Below are positions 37,167 through 49,800 of a stretch of 64,000 bases of DNA, one piece after another. The first letter of the stretch is position 1, and each line of letters starts with the position of its first letter. The notes beneath the pieces are model-generated. The model did not search any database and had not been told where the DNA came from. It saw only the letters and a program-made list of their open reading frames with translations. The position numbers were made by a program, and so were the translations under genes. The stretch comes from Rosellinia necatrix (Eukaryota; Ascomycota; Sordariomycetes; Xylariales; Xylariaceae): assembly GCA_021209875.1 (NCBI GenBank), contig JAGYVD010000003.1:4464001-4528000 (forward strand). The letters are read 5' to 3'.

Positions 37167-37590
37167 GAGATCTCGGCTCGTGCTACCCGGTACACGGCCT
37201 TGTAGCACATATCCATGTGCACCATACCTCGGCAATCATCATATGGCAATCGAACGTCCCGCGCCCATGTTTCTCGACCGGGCGATCGACGTGTTTCCGG
37301 ATCTTAGCCACGACGGGGGCGCCGAATGTAATGTTGGGCACGAAGTGGCCGTCCCTTTTCACGCCCGAGTGTCAGCTCATATGCCCCTTCCCTTTCATCC
37401 CTCCATCAACCACCGTCAGAGGTCCAACGGGTTGCCTGGCTCGGTAACACGGGGAGATATATTCGTTGGCATACATGATATCGACATGGAGCCAGTCGGC
37501 GCCCTGGTCCATTGTCCGCGCGCAGTCGGCCCCCAACTGCGCAAAGTCGGCCGACAGGATGGAAGGGGCTATTATCGCCTTCGGTGCCAT
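36392..37590 (-). CDS. rpe1: Ribulose-phosphate 3-epimerase
   Basis: Four exons, 37590-37475, 37354-37228, 37072-36827 and 36658-36392, encode 251 residues, the normal size. It interconverts ribulose 5-phosphate and xylulose 5-phosphate in the non-oxidative pentose phosphate pathway, in the cytosol. Conserved blocks in order: [32 protein letters not shown] (metal-binding His and catalytic Asp, formed across splice 1), [30 protein letters not shown] (second catalytic Asp replaced by the family's usual layout around E-P-G-F-G-G), [12 protein letters not shown] and VAGSAVFGA. Introns are 120, 155 and 168 bp. The TIM-barrel signature is complete and I see no defect. The start at 37590 gives the usual [11 protein letters not shown] terminus. 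Its 5' end faces about 1.2 kb of repeat-rich DNA before the eIF3d stop. Confidence 0.95.
37134..37162. repeat. (GA)n microsatellite in rpe1 intron 2
   Basis: About 14 GA units lie within the second rpe1 intron (on the coding strand a CT tract), upstream of its acceptor. In that orientation it could act as a polypyrimidine tract. Confidence 0.92.
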
Positions 37591-38790
37591 CTTGGTGTTC
37601 TGTTCGCCGGATTTTAATAGTCCTATGCTGTCGTTGTGGTGTTGAGGTCTCGTGCGCCCGGAGAGGTGAAGGGCGGGGAGAGCCAAGGCGATGAGCTAAC
37701 AATAGTATATAGGTAGGTATGCGGGCTACCGTGGCCGCCCTGTCACCTAACCAAGGGTAACTACTTAGGTAGTTTAGGTACTTTCTACGATATCCTGGAG
37801 GGGTAACTGTCTAAAAGTAAGTTTGACTGGATACCGTAATTAGGTTACACCCCAATTTATACCTACCTATCTACCTATCTACCTATCTACCTACCTACCT
37901 GCCTACCTACCAAGTACTTACCTAGGTATCTACCTTCTTGGTATATATAATTTTAATGCCGTTTGAATTTTCAATATATATGTAGAGAGAAAGAGAGAGT
38001 AGATAGAACACAGCTAGGAAAGGGTATACTGGTAATACTTGTTAGTAGGTTTGTTAGTGGAGAAAGGGCGGAATACCTACCTCGGGCTAGCCGGTCTTAT
38101 TTAATCTATTGCGGGTCAGCTATATAAGTCTGAAGGACTTAGCTCAGCCTACCAAGCCAAGGGTGAACTAGACTCAAATGCATAGGGCGTCACTCTCGTG
38201 TTCCCAGAGGGAATCGCGGGCTCTTGACTGGTTAAAATGGGGCAGTCGCATTTTTCGCTGATGGTGGGGGCGGGGGCGGGGTAGGTTGGGCTGAGAGGGG
38301 AGTCTCTCGGGTATGTTGAGTCCCCCTATATACTTACACATCTGTGTCCTGCTTGCCTAGATCCTTACTTAGGTGACTACCCTATCCCTACTGGATTATG
38401 GACGAATACATCAATCAAACGGTCCAAAGCCGATCGTTATGAACTAGTTTTAATTAAACTGCCGTAGTTTATTCTACCTAAAATACCCTGTTATATATAA
38501 TGGAAGGATCCCCAGGTAGCAATTCAAAGACACATCGCATGAAAAAATGTTGTATCATAAGGTAAAGACTTCCCGGGGAGGCTTGTCTGGGATATGGTAT
38601 TTTGCTTCATTGACTACATGAATCAATTTTTGTGCATGAGGCTCTTCTCGAAATGTCCACGAATCCATCATAATGAAGCTGGTTCTTACGATGACCCCTT
38701 TCTCTCGTCATTCCCTAAAAGAGCGCTTATGAGTCCATATTAGTCGCTATACTAGAGATGCCATACATATATTGACTTGAGGCAAGGAGA
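37591..38790. other. Intergenic rpe1 / eif3d, repeat-rich
   Basis: Holds the rpe1 promoter side, a CTAC/CTAT array at 37,861-37,912, TACCTAGGTA words at 37,745-37,780 and 37,913-37,930, and a GGGGGCGGGG run at 38,268-38,282. The 38,450-38,790 part is probably eIF3d 3' UTR. No coding frame was recognised. Confidence 0.55.
37861..37912. repeat. CTAC/CTAT tetranucleotide array
   Basis: About 13 units of CTAC and CTAT end in a TACCTAGGTA-type word. It looks like local expansion of the dispersed CCTA motif. Confidence 0.9.
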
Positions 38791-40680
38791 TTAGTTGTCC
38801 CCGCCGTCAGTCTCCGGGATGGTCTCGTCCTCGCCATCATCATCGAAGCTGCCGGCTGGCACTTCATATAGCCGCAGGATGGACTTGTTGGGATCCTTTA
38901 CGAGCACAAATTTACCCTCCTCGCGCTTCAGGCACATGTCGCAAATTGTGCGGACAATTCCCCAGCCGTTAGACAATGATAGATTCATTTGGTTAGCGAA
39001 GTCTCTGGGCTTCCAGCCGACTACACCCAGGATGACATGCTTGTCATTGGTCTTGGGGTTTGCTCGAGATACGAACCTAGACACATGTTAGCTATTTCAA
39101 GAGACACGCGATAGAACAAATAACGCCGAATACTAACCCAAGCTTCATAACATCGGCCTTAGCAAGGATACTCTGTACGGTCCACCGAGCAAGCTTGACA
39201 CTATTGTTCTTCATCTCGGTAGCTACCACCGCACCACGCTGGCTGACCAGTTTGGATCTCCAATCAAGGGCTCCACCACTGCCTTGAGCCTTACTGTCAA
39301 ACTCGTTGAGCGCCTTGATAGTGATGTATTGATCCTCCCCGTTGTTGACGTTTTTCTGTATCCCATCGATCTCGGTTCGTACCACAAGATACATCGGCTC
39401 CTCATCACTTGTGGACAAGTCGAACTTGCGATACTTATAAACCTTGCTCGCTGGGGGTTCACTCTCTTCGGCTTCGTTATAGAAGGGGTTTTCGTTGGAC
39501 ATATTGACCTTAGATGACTCGCTCTCCAACACTACCTGGTTGGCGAAGTTGTGGTTGATGTAGGTGGCCTCCTCCGAGAGCGCGGTGGGCTGGTTAATGC
39601 CTTCCTTGGCGCCATCGGAAGCCTCCATCGGGGCATCAGCTGCGTTCTCGTTCACAGTGACCATGTCCAATGTGGCATTATCGCGCTTGTCAAGGAAGAT
39701 CTTGTTGCCTTGCCTAATTATGACGAGGTCCCAGGGGTAAACGGACCTTGTCGAGCACATCAACATGGAGAGTATACTATCCGTGGCGAAGATGGTGGCT
39801 TCGTCTCTCTCGGCAAGTTCCTGGATCACCGGATCGGACGACGTTGTGACATTGTAGGCGGCACGGTCAATCGCCATCAGCCGTCTCTCCGCCGATTTGA
39901 CAGGCGGCTTGTCATAGGATCGATCGTAGTAGTAGAGGAACCCGTAGCTTTCGAGGTCCTCACCCTCGTCAGCGTCTAGGTTTAGCTTCCCAAGCCTGTT
40001 AAAGTCGATCTCCTCCAGTAGCTGCCACTCGGGTTTTATGTTGATAGACGCATCACGGTTTCTGGCTGGCTTGTCGTAATCCTTCCAACCGAAGCGGCGA
40101 CCGCCACGAGGAGCGTTGTAGCGCCCGCCACGGCTATCGTAACCCCCGTAGCCTTGCTGGCCACCGCGGCCGGGGCGCTGGAGAGTGGCGCGGCCGCCTC
40201 GGGCCTGGCTTGCCCCTCTTTGGCCACGGCCACGGGTGAAGACGGCACCTCGGCCGTATCTCGTCTTGGTGGGCTCTCTGCTAACAACAGAGAAGGTGTT
40301 CTCGTCGGCTTCGGCAACGGGAGCCGTGAAGAGGGCGGCACTACCGGCCCCATATATCTGTTGGTCTGGATGGTCATATCTAGGTTAGCCAGTGCCTCGA
40401 AGGCCAAGGAGGCGGCATAGGGATAACAGGTAGCTGTCGGATATGATACTGGATGCTGTCACTTACCCCTATAGTTGCGGTTATACTGTTGCCTCCCGCC
40501 CCGGCCGTCTCTGCCGTCCTTGCCGTCAGCCGTCCAGTCGGCCATACGGCCTAGCTTGTCGCCCTTCGAAAACGGGGCATATGGGACACCGTTGAGAGTC
40601 GTGTCGGTGGTGGTTGTAGGGCCCCATCCGTCACCATCGGGCAGGGCCGCGATGAGATCCGCCAGCGATGCCGAATCCAT
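38791..40680 (-). CDS. eif3d: Translation initiation factor eIF3 subunit d
   Basis: Three exons, 40680-40467, 40365-39138 and 39076-38791, encode 575 residues, a normal length for eIF3d. The protein sits in the eIF3 complex on the 40S subunit and in animals binds special mRNA caps. The N terminus [21 protein letters not shown] is conserved, an RGG-rich stretch ([26 protein letters not shown]) follows at about residues 105-165, then the cap-binding-like core ([61 protein letters not shown]) and a C-terminal [18 protein letters not shown] block with an acidic tail. Intron 1 (101 bp) uses the acceptor before ACCAACAG, because a nearer upstream AG shifts the frame. Intron 2 is 61 bp. I see no defects. 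Confidence 0.95.
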
Positions 40681-41749
40681 TATGGAATATGTTGACTAGC
40701 AATACTGCCAAAAGGTAGAGACGTATACTGAATGCGGTTGGGGGGGAAAAAAGAGAGTCTGCGTTGTCGTCGCCACCTTGCTGCGGTTCTCAAGTGGCGT
40801 AATGTTGAAATTTTAGCGTTGCTCGAATATTTTGACTTACATACTTTGGTGGGGTGTGTCTGATGTGGGGCAGTCGCAAAAACCGAACCTGAGTTGCGGG
40901 TGTACCTGCCTAGGTACTTACCTACTCAGCTATGACAGTGCATTATAATTTGCACTGTATATTAGACACTCCTCAGCGTCCCAACTCTACCTCAGAGTCT
41001 GCCCTGAGCAGACTATTACTTCGTCGTACATGTGTAGGTCATCTATTCACTTCGTTATTTTTTAATATCTTGGCACGTTACAATATGCTAATTTCCAAAT
41101 TTACCACATTGCCTACAGGCTCAGTCGTACCTGTGTCCTTATAGTTAATCCTACCCCTAACAATGCAAGGGGATGATGATCAATCGGTATGGGTAGAATG
41201 CACAGATCAGCCATGAGAAGAAAGCCATGCCGTCAACATAATAACCAAGTGCGATTTCATCACTATATAAGTGACTTAGCCGTACACTAAACATACTAAG
41301 GTCAAATAATTATACCATGACTGGCTAAAATTGGGTAGAGTTCTTATGGGTTTCCTCATCCTCCCGCGATGGTTATTCTGACGAGGCTATTGAATAAAGA
41401 GTCCCAATAACCTAAATTTCCCTTCTCGATCGAAATGCACGTCGTTGTCGGTTTCGTATCACTTTTAACTCACCATCTTCTTGCTATTACTTCCACCATG
41501 CGAGGATAGACGAGACCGATGACAAAATAACAAGACATGAAAAGAGACATAACTAGGTACCTACCTTTAAGCTCCCCATAACTGATAAGGACGTTGCATA
41601 TTCGGGGCTTGTTGTAAAATGACTGCCACTTCACCTGCCTCTCAGTTACTTAGTCAACCATTTATTTCGTCCTTACTCCATATCAAACAGCCTAGGTATG
41701 CACTAGCTTGATCACTTGATCCCATCGGCGATTTTCTGGCTTTTATTAA

Positions 41750-41774
41750 TTTTATTTTATTTTATTTTATTTTA
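41750..41774. repeat. (TTTTA)5 microsatellite
   Basis: Five perfect TTTTA units in AT-rich intergenic DNA. Confidence 0.92.
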
Positions 41775-42320
41775 TAGAGTGTCATATGACTCACCGGCTA
41801 TGCGGCACACAACTTCAGAAAGGTAATTGTATAATTGTAAATAACTAGGCAGACAGGCCTGCTCTGACCAACATCTAAACCCCGGCGAGCCAAGAGCAAT
41901 GAGACAGGAAACGTTTGTGTGCACAAGTAGAAGTGCACAAGTGGAAGGCCCTGGTGGGAGGGAAACCCCCATGACCGTAGTCCGTAGGACTCAATTGCTC
42001 GACTCACTCTGTGACCGCCATTCTGGAAATAACTATGTTTTTATCTCCCGTTGTCTAGCCAGGGACCGACCGCTCTGGCGCCATCGACCCGTCACTACCG
42101 CAACCCGAGAGCAGAAGGATTGATACCACCACAGCCCTGCCCCTCGCGCATCCGTATCGAACGTTTTTGTATGTATGCATGTGTGTATGTATATATGTAT
42201 ATATATCTATGCGAATACGGCTGGACGGCGGGCGGGGGGACAAGTTTGTTTTCTGGCACGGGGATCCCATTGGCCACGCGGGATTCCAAATCGCAAAACC
42301 CTATCTGCACTACAAGCGCG

Positions 42321-42360
42321 CATGGCATGGCATGGCATGGCATGGCATGCATGCATGCCA
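42321..42360. repeat. (CATGG)5 plus ATGC palindrome
   Basis: Five CATGG units run into CATGCATGCATGCCATG, which is self-complementary and could form a small hairpin. No function can be assigned. Confidence 0.9.
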
Positions 42361-43184
42361 TGTCCAGGCCTGCCATCAATCAACGCGAACCGCCTTTTGT
42401 CGCCCTCGGCTGTAGAAAAAAGGGGACGGCGCGCCGCGCGCCTCGACCGAACGGATGGGCCATCCTCCGGGGCGGGAGAGCCAAGGGCTTACATATGTAT
42501 ACACCACACTAGATAGGCTACGCTCGTCGCATGCGCCTCGTTGGTTGAGGCGCCACCATCTTACTGCTCGGCTTGATCTGGTTGGAGGGGAGTTGACGTG
42601 ACGAACTGGGGCGGCTGAGGTAAGAAAATCGGAATGACAGTCTACTTGTACTAGAGCTAGGACCGGATCCTCGGAGGGATATACGACAACCGCATCTTGC
42701 ATAGATCTAGGACGCATTGGTTTCAACTGGTCGGCGAACTGCCGGCTTGTCATTGCGATATGGCGGCTGTAAGCCGAAGATATTAGGGTTGACTCCATCA
42801 GCAGGGCTCGACGGCCGTAGCAAATGCTGAATAAGGCTGATGACGAAATATTATACCAGAGGCGTACATAAGTACCTAGCTCAATCACACCGGTTAAACT
42901 TCGCCAGCGTTAAGGTTTCATGCGTGAATAGCTATGATAGCCATGGATCCTATTAGACCAACTACTGTAATCAGGTGTCTTGTAAAATAAAGACCTATTT
43001 CGCCGATTCCACAACCCCGACTCCAGTACAATTTCGCCCGCGTGTTACAAGTACCACCGCTTAGTTCACGCTCTCAAATAATAATAAAAACATTCTCAAC
43101 ATGTTGCATCGCCGTCATCATTACATCGTAGGGGGTACAAGGGTAACGAACCAGCCCTATCACCGGGCTGGACTTCCATCTCGC

Positions 43185-44713
43185 TTAGAAACCACCCTCG
43201 GGCTTGGCGGAGAGAACGGCATTGAGAGAGTCGCGGACTTCGAACTCTTCCATTACGGCGCCGAAACTGGGATACCGGTTAGCATAGACCATAATGGGAA
43301 ATCTATCGTCGCTTGTAGACCTACCCGTAGCAGCGGACCTTGCCCTTTAGATCATCAGTGATCTTCTCGAAGTCTTTGCGGTTCAACTCCGTGAGGCGGG
43401 GGTGCCCCAAAATCATGCCCCAAGCCATGACGGGAGTGATCTCTCCGTCCAGGTCTAACCTCTTACTCAGGTCCAGAAGGGTTGTGAGGTCTCCCTTAGA
43501 TAGTTCCCAAGTCCTAAGAGACTTCTGCTCCCCGCTCTTCGCCTTGGACTCGACATTCTCGGCCGCAGCGCCGTGGGCATTGCCGAATGGGATTTCGCTG
43601 TTGAGCTCGGCGAAAGGCTCAGGGGGGCACGACGCCATGAGGGCATGGCCACAGGGCTCGCCGGGGTTGTCGCTACCCTTCTCTAGCAGCCACGGTAGGT
43701 GGTCCATGCATGGTTTCTCGAGACTACATTAACCAACGCGACCGCTGTAATTAGCGACACTGTTCCCATTGCCTTCTTTCTTTTACGAGAAAAAAACAAC
43801 TACGACGACGCGAAAAACTGGGAAACTCTCTCCTTGAACATCAAGCGAGAAAGAAACCAGCCCTTCCTCTGCTCGAAGTGGGGGACTTGGTTACCTTTTC
43901 ACTGATGGGGAGGTGACATGTATGCCTTCGAGGGGTCAACGGGGAGCTCGTACGTTAACACGAAATCAATCCCAGCCTGGTCGTAGTCCACAACGCTCTG
44001 GACGGGGTGCTGCTGGCCCATGTGGCCCCCCATCATCTGAGAGCCGGCTACGGATGGGAGAGAGGAGATGGCAGTCATGGGCGGGGTGAAGGCGGAACTC
44101 GAACCGGCCGCGTAGCTGCCGGAGATGCTCCCGCTCGAGGTGTACCCCATGCTCGGGTTGCTGATCACATCGTCCATGGAGCCGATGCCAGCGCTGGAGA
44201 TGCCGTTTTGGTGCAGAAGGTTTCGCAGCTGTCTGTTCTCGTCGGCGAGCTTGTCCTTGTCTTGCGATACATTGCTGAACACCTCCTTCAATCGCAACAC
44301 TTCGTCTTCCAGCGCCTTGATATACAGCTCCTTGCGCTCACGATGCGTCCTATAAGCAGCAATGATTAGAATGGTACGATCGATAATAGCGTGGCAGCGA
44401 GTTGCCTGTACCTCTGGGCTTGGCGGTTCAATTCTTGGCGACGCGTGAGGGCCGGTTTGCTGTCGGGTTTGGGCCCTCGTCGCTTGGGTGGATTGCCGTC
44501 TCTTGTCGTTCTCTTCTCGCTGAGCGTCTTGAGAAAGTTGAGGTTCAGGGACGACAATGGGCTCTTGTCATTTCCGGCGTGTGGAGATGAGGACGAGGAC
44601 ATTGAATTGGGCTCGTAGGAACCGTCCATCATGGGTTTATCTGATGGGGGTGAATATTGCGGGGGAGAGGGATAGCTGGCGGCAGGACCAACGTTAGCAG
44701 TCATGGTGGCCAT
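43185..44713 (-). CDS. bZIP transcription factor, Pap1-like basic region
   Basis: Four exons, 44713-44412, 44349-43903, 43723-43325 and 43266-43185, encode 409 residues; introns are 62, 179 and 58 bp, phases consistent. The start at 44713 is the first ATG in frame (AAACATGGCC). PKRRGPKPDSKPALTRRQ precedes the basic region NRQAQRTHR (96-104; N-x2-AQ-x3-R as in Pap1/Yap factors). A leucine zipper covers about 112-146. The C-terminal half holds a PCMDHLPW...EPCGHALMASCPP block and a WGMILGHPRLTELNRKDFEKITDDLKGKVRCYG block similar in layout to C-terminal Cys-containing domains of fungal AP-1-like proteins. It probably binds DNA as a dimer in the nucleus. Several ascomycete regulators share this basic region, so I give no symbol. 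Exon 2-3 splicing (donor GTGAAA, acceptor TGTAG) is the least certain junction. Confidence 0.85.
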
Positions 44714-45280
44714 GTTTTTTTCTAGAGATAACCGAGGACAAAGAAGTTGCACGATGGACGGACTGAGGACCTACAGACAAACACGGGGCGGAACGGCGGG
44801 AGTTAAAGGTCTCAAATAGCCAACGCGAAGTGGTGGCGGTGCTTGGTGCTTGCTGACCGGGAGCTGACCGGGAGCCGACCAGAAGGGGTTGTCAGTGTCA
44901 CATACGATGACAGATAACTCAAATCACTTCTTGCCAAGGGTGGGTTCGTCAGTGGGCAGGGCTTTTCCTTTCTGTGCACGACACCAGGGACGCCATACCG
45001 GAAGAAGCAACACAAGACAAAGCGGGCGGGCTAGTCACCATACGGGCCACTTACCGTACGGGCTACCAGGCATGTACCGTATGTATGCACGAGAGGGCGG
45101 GCAGGTACATATGATACAGTAGGCGGGAGAGCAATCCTATTCATGCGACCATGGCGTACATGGCTGGCTCTCGACTCTCGACCAACAAGGGGACTCGGGC
45201 GTAAAGAAGAAGAGAAGGAGGGAGCGAAGGAGGAAGAGGAGAAGGAGGTGTGAGACAAGATCTGGTTCCTGACGAGCGCG

Positions 45281-45302
45281 CAGCAGCAGCAGCAGCAGCA
45301 GC
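45281..45302. repeat. (CAG)7 microsatellite
   Basis: Seven CAG units continue into GGC GGC GGC, in the upstream flank of the bZIP gene. It is not in any supported coding frame. Confidence 0.9.
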
Positions 45303-45539
45303 GGCGGCGGCAGTGGCAACCAAAGCACATACACACACCACAACACGTACCTAGGTACAGATGCACTGTACAGGAGCAATGGTAGTGTACCTATCGTATT
45401 TACCTACCCACTAGGTAACGGTAGGTACCTACGTAGTAGGTAGGTAGTTGGACGATGGAGGGTTGGCCGAGTCAATGCTCGCAACGTTCCCCCGTCCTCT
45501 AGTCCCCCGCTGCGATTGCTTTGTTTTGGCGGTTTTGCG

Positions 45540-45640
45540 TGTGGAGGATGTTTGGACGGCTTTGGTTGGCTTTGGTCGGTTCTCGTTGGCTTTAGTTGGA
45601 TCTGATTGGCTCTGGTTGGCTTGGTTAGCTCTCGATCAGC
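45540..45640. repeat. Degenerate GTTGGCTTTGG tandem repeat
   Basis: Roughly eight imperfect copies of a 10-12 bp word (TTGGCTTTGG, TTGGATCTGA, TTGGCTCTGG) lie head to tail. On the minus strand they give the Lys/Pro/Thr/Gln-rich peptide of a spurious frame. Confidence 0.75.
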
Positions 45641-46596
45641 TGAGGCTTGTCTGCTGCCATTGGCTAAGTCGAGGACTGCGTAGTAATAATCATGCCAGCC
45701 CATCCCCCTTCAACTAACCCGGCCGCCGCCAACCAGTGCTGCGCGATCCCATCGCTGACTCCTTCGGGTTAGATTATCTGCCGTCTGTTAGCCTGCCATT
45801 CAGGGGTACGCACCTCGGGTGCTCACCATCGCAGTAAACGTCTGCCTGGTGGCGAGGGAGACGGGCTGCGATGGAGTACCACCTGTTAAACGGTAAACAA
45901 ACAGGCTACATTAGTGCACCGTACAGCCGGCGGACTAACCTACAAGTAGGTATGTGTGTATCGCACTATTATAGGCCAAAGAAGCTTAAATCTTGACCTG
46001 CAGCCACCTGCTGTTCGTTTCTCACCCCAGTTGTCTATGCACATCAAAAGCCACTATTTACAGTACTGTACAGTAGGTACCGGGTTACTCTCGCTAGCAC
46101 TCGACGCTACGTAGTGTACCTGACAGAGAGATCTAGAGCGGAGCAGACCTAATTGTCATCTTCCGGGGTTTCAAGATACTTAATAGCCTGTCAACCTATA
46201 GTTAAGGTTCTTACCATCTCGCTTGCTTTGCATATGGGACAAGCCTCTACGGAACAGATGAACGGCGTTCTCTATAACAGGTATGTGCTGTATCATAGTA
46301 TGCAGGGCAAAAATACTTCCGATCGGGGCACAGTACACAGGTTCACGAGCTCGCTACTCTACCTAATAATAAACAATGATCGACAAGTACAAGTAAGTTA
46401 GTGTACTCCAGAATCTACTATCGGCAGACTAGTGCGCTGGTCTAAATAAACGGCCGCCTCTTGGTCTGCTCTTGGGTTTACATCCACAACCAAAATCCAC
46501 GGGCAAAATGTTGGCCAAGCCTTATCAGAGCCCTATCGGCTCGCATTCGTATACATGGCGAGAACGTTATTATGTACCTAGGTAGTTAATTAGGTA

Positions 46597-46634
46597 TGTG
46601 GTGTATTTATGTGGTGTATTTATGTGGTGTATTA
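46597..46634. repeat. 13-bp repeat TGTGGTGTATTTA, 3 copies
   Basis: Two perfect copies and one copy short by one base, in non-coding DNA next to a TACCTAGGTAG word. Confidence 0.9.
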
Positions 46635-46794
46635 TGCGGTGCCTCCTAATACTACTCTACACTACACGTACGGACAGTACCTAGTCTCGCAGTCCGCGAG
46701 CGCGCTAGGTCTATCTGCCTGAGAATCGAAGACCCTGCGTGTGGGAGGTTGTGGGTAGGGTTGTATGTAGGGTTGTATGTAGGGAGCGTAGTGT

Positions 46795-46885
46795 AGTTGC
46801 CCAGTAGTAGCCCCAGTAGCGGCCCAGCAGCGGTCCAGTAGTAGTCCAGTAGCAGTTTAGCAGCAGCCCAGCAGCAGCGTACAGC
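46795..46885. repeat. CAGTAG/CAGCAG degenerate repeat
   Basis: An irregular array of CCAGTAGTAG, CCAGCAGCGG and similar words. On the minus strand it produces a Leu/Tyr/Trp/Thr-rich peptide that I do not accept as a gene. Confidence 0.75.
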
Positions 46886-49800
46886 GTAGCATCAAACTTA
46901 CGGTGTGTGCTAAAATCAGAGTCAGGCTTCTTCTCAATGCGCTTCCTTTCCAGAACATCCTGAAACACGGATAGGCGCGTCTTAGCCAAGCTTTTTATGG
47001 AGGGATCGGCAGACTGGAAACGGCAAAGCCTTATCGGTCATTTCCAGCCATGTACCGAAATCCTGCCCATAGGCAGCCCGTCTCTGGCCTGTCCGTCACT
47101 AAGTCCGTCTAACTGCACTACACTACATGCATAGATAGCCTCGCACACCTTACTCTCTTCTCCCCTTCCCCCCCACCCGAAAAGAGATTGGGTTTGGGTG
47201 AGTAATAAGCCATGATTACCGTAATCAGTCCTAAGAAGGAAGGTCGTAGGATTGCTCCGCGCCAGACGCGACGTCGCAGCACCACCGTCCTCTGCCGTTT
47301 CTAGAAAAACAGACAGCTCCGGTCGAGAATAATCACGACGGAGAATAAGGTTGAGATCGACAACGTCTGGGCTCGCGAGTACCGAGCGTGGGGTTCTCTT
47401 CCCTTGACTTGACTGTGTCAGTCGATCCTGTCAGCAAGGCGGCAGCCGGTAGTGTCGAATAATAATAGACACATGCATACATACAGACTATGGTACATCC
47501 ATACCACATCATGCCCACGACAAATTTCCACGTGGGGGAGCCGTCAATGCTGACTGACCTTCAACAGCGGGCGACCGGTGGCGTTCAGCAGAGCTCGTGC
47601 GTGCCCGGTTGTGTCGGGTGGTTGTGTTTTATGTATGGCCTTGCCTCGCCGCAACGCCCTCGAAATGGGGGACGGCGGTACCTACGTCTTCCGGGGCTGG
47701 GTGTGACGCTGAAGAGGCGAAGCAACGAAAAGGCAATGAATGACTAACATCTAGTGTGCTTGTCTGATGTCCGCTGACGCAGTCGATGGCATGGGTGTGG
47801 ATTATGCGTAATAGCCTCATGTCTTCCAAGACATTGTCGACCGAGTTATCGATGTCGGTCATGTCCTTGAATCATTCCGGCAAACCAACCACCCTTAAAA
47901 TAACTGACACGATGTGAACGCGTGCGCCGTCGATCCCAGCTTCGTGTATACAGACATCATATCAGCCAAGGAGGCATACAGCAGACCCTCCAGATGCTGA
48001 AGACACCTTGGAGCATAAGCCACCTTTAGTCTAACATCGGTTTTAGCTGTTGGTAAGATGACAAGATGTCCGGTGTCAGACACGTTGGCTTCGACGCGTG
48101 TTTAAGGACCGGGAATAAACGAATCTTGTCTTGCGCGCTTCATAGCTTGTTGCCCTTTCTATGATGTCTGCCTATTCTTTGTGTACTCTTTTGGCGTTGG
48201 GGTCGTCGCACCGAGAGCACACTCGCACAGCAGAAAGAGCGTCATTCTTGGTTTCCGATAGATCCCTTGTCTTAAACGCTCTTATTCCCAACAATAATAT
48301 TTCCCTACAGACACGATGCGTCATTGGTTTCCTGCCATTGCTTCTACCATCCCGTGGTAGGGCCGAATCGATTTCCTGAGCATCGACGATGCTGATGCCA
48401 GTACTATACTTCAGATCCGAATGATAGCCCAGTCAAGTTCAGCCTCGAGTCTGCCTGGGTTAACCGACCGCCTCAGCATACTGGCATGCAACCACGGTAG
48501 CAGTGCTGGCGGTTCGCGAGACCCCAACTCGCAATGTATCATTTTGAGGCTGGATGAATTGTCCCCTATGAAACAGTCATACCGGTGGCAGCTATCACGT
48601 TTGTGTTGACTAAATGACGTCTCAGCATTGTCCTAAATGACGTATAGATAGAGCTAATCAATGCACGGGCTATGTATGAGCGACTTCGGTCTCAGGCTGG
48701 AGGCTATACGCACACTGGCACTGGGTAAGGTTGGTCAACCTCTGTAAACCCACTGAACTCATTTGGATGTGATATGATGAATTCTTGGCCTGGTGTGAAA
48801 GAGATAGCTATTTATAGCCGGTTTATGCAAATGCCTCCTATCTGCGAACGTAGAATCTCGTCGCAATTGCCTGGCCAGTACCTACGCCGGACTCACTATG
48901 TGGAGGTAGATGGGTCGTCTACGATTCAAAACACCATGTATTAGCACACAGCCAGTCTCTCGAAGCACTTGGTTATTGGGGGGGGGGGGCGTCTTGAGCT
49001 CCTCAGCCTCCGCCATTAGATCAAGTCTATGGTTATCACATACACGTGGCGCTCGCTGCCTCTGGCCACCGCCTCACGGATCAACGAAGATGTTGGGTGA
49101 AAGGGGCAGGCATGGTGATAACCAACAGAGGTGATCAATTGGATTTCGTGACGAGACGTGACGAGACATGGCGGGACATGACGCCCAGGGACGTGAGGAA
49201 CGGTAAAGTTACTTGTTCCCCATAACTATCACCGGTAGATCACGGGCCTCAACGGTTTAGCAGGTTGGTGGCGGAACACCAATTGATGGATACGAGACGT
49301 TTTTATTTTATTTTTCAAGCCTCAAGCCGCGATTGGTTCACCAGCACAGCACTTGGCTGTGACTTGGTCGGCGCCTTTCTACAATCCGTCTAGTCACCAT
49401 ACGTCGAGTCTGGGGTGCATAGCGTGGTGAGCAGGGGACTAGATCCCCGATTAGACCCGATTCCAGGAAATGTGCAAAAAAAAAAAAAAAGCACGGACAT
49501 CTGGTTCCTTGGGGCGACATGTAGTCCGATAAACTCTGGGCCAATCCTCCCCCTTGTTCTGCGCGTCTGGTAAACTAGTGGGAAAGGATCGGTAAATTCC
49601 TGGGGAAGCTGTCTCATGATTAGATAGTTATGTATGTGGCAAAGTGGCTATTTTATCACAGGGAGCAGCAGCGCATCGCTCTGGACCGCACGAGACCCTT
49701 GCCCGACTTGAAATACCACACGCCCCTCTTCCCGTCCAAGTGATACAGCATTGAGGTTTGGGGTTTCCAGAAGCTGGGATGACGATCCGTTTGACGGCTG

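Larger units (their letters stand above)
40681..43184. other. Intergenic, about 2.5 kb
   Basis: eIF3d promoter side (TACCTAGGTA-type words at 40,903-40,928), AT-rich DNA to about 41,750, then microsatellites. Short frames at 42,050-42,520 are made by TATG/CATGG repeats and are not supported. The right end is 3' flank of the bZIP gene. Confidence 0.5.

Noticed and set aside
46711..46989. 92-codon minus-strand frame with ERKRIEKKPDSDFSTHRKF.
   Set aside because: The N-terminal part looks protein-like, but the rest is translation of a CAGTAG repeat and no second exon was found. Left out as a gene.
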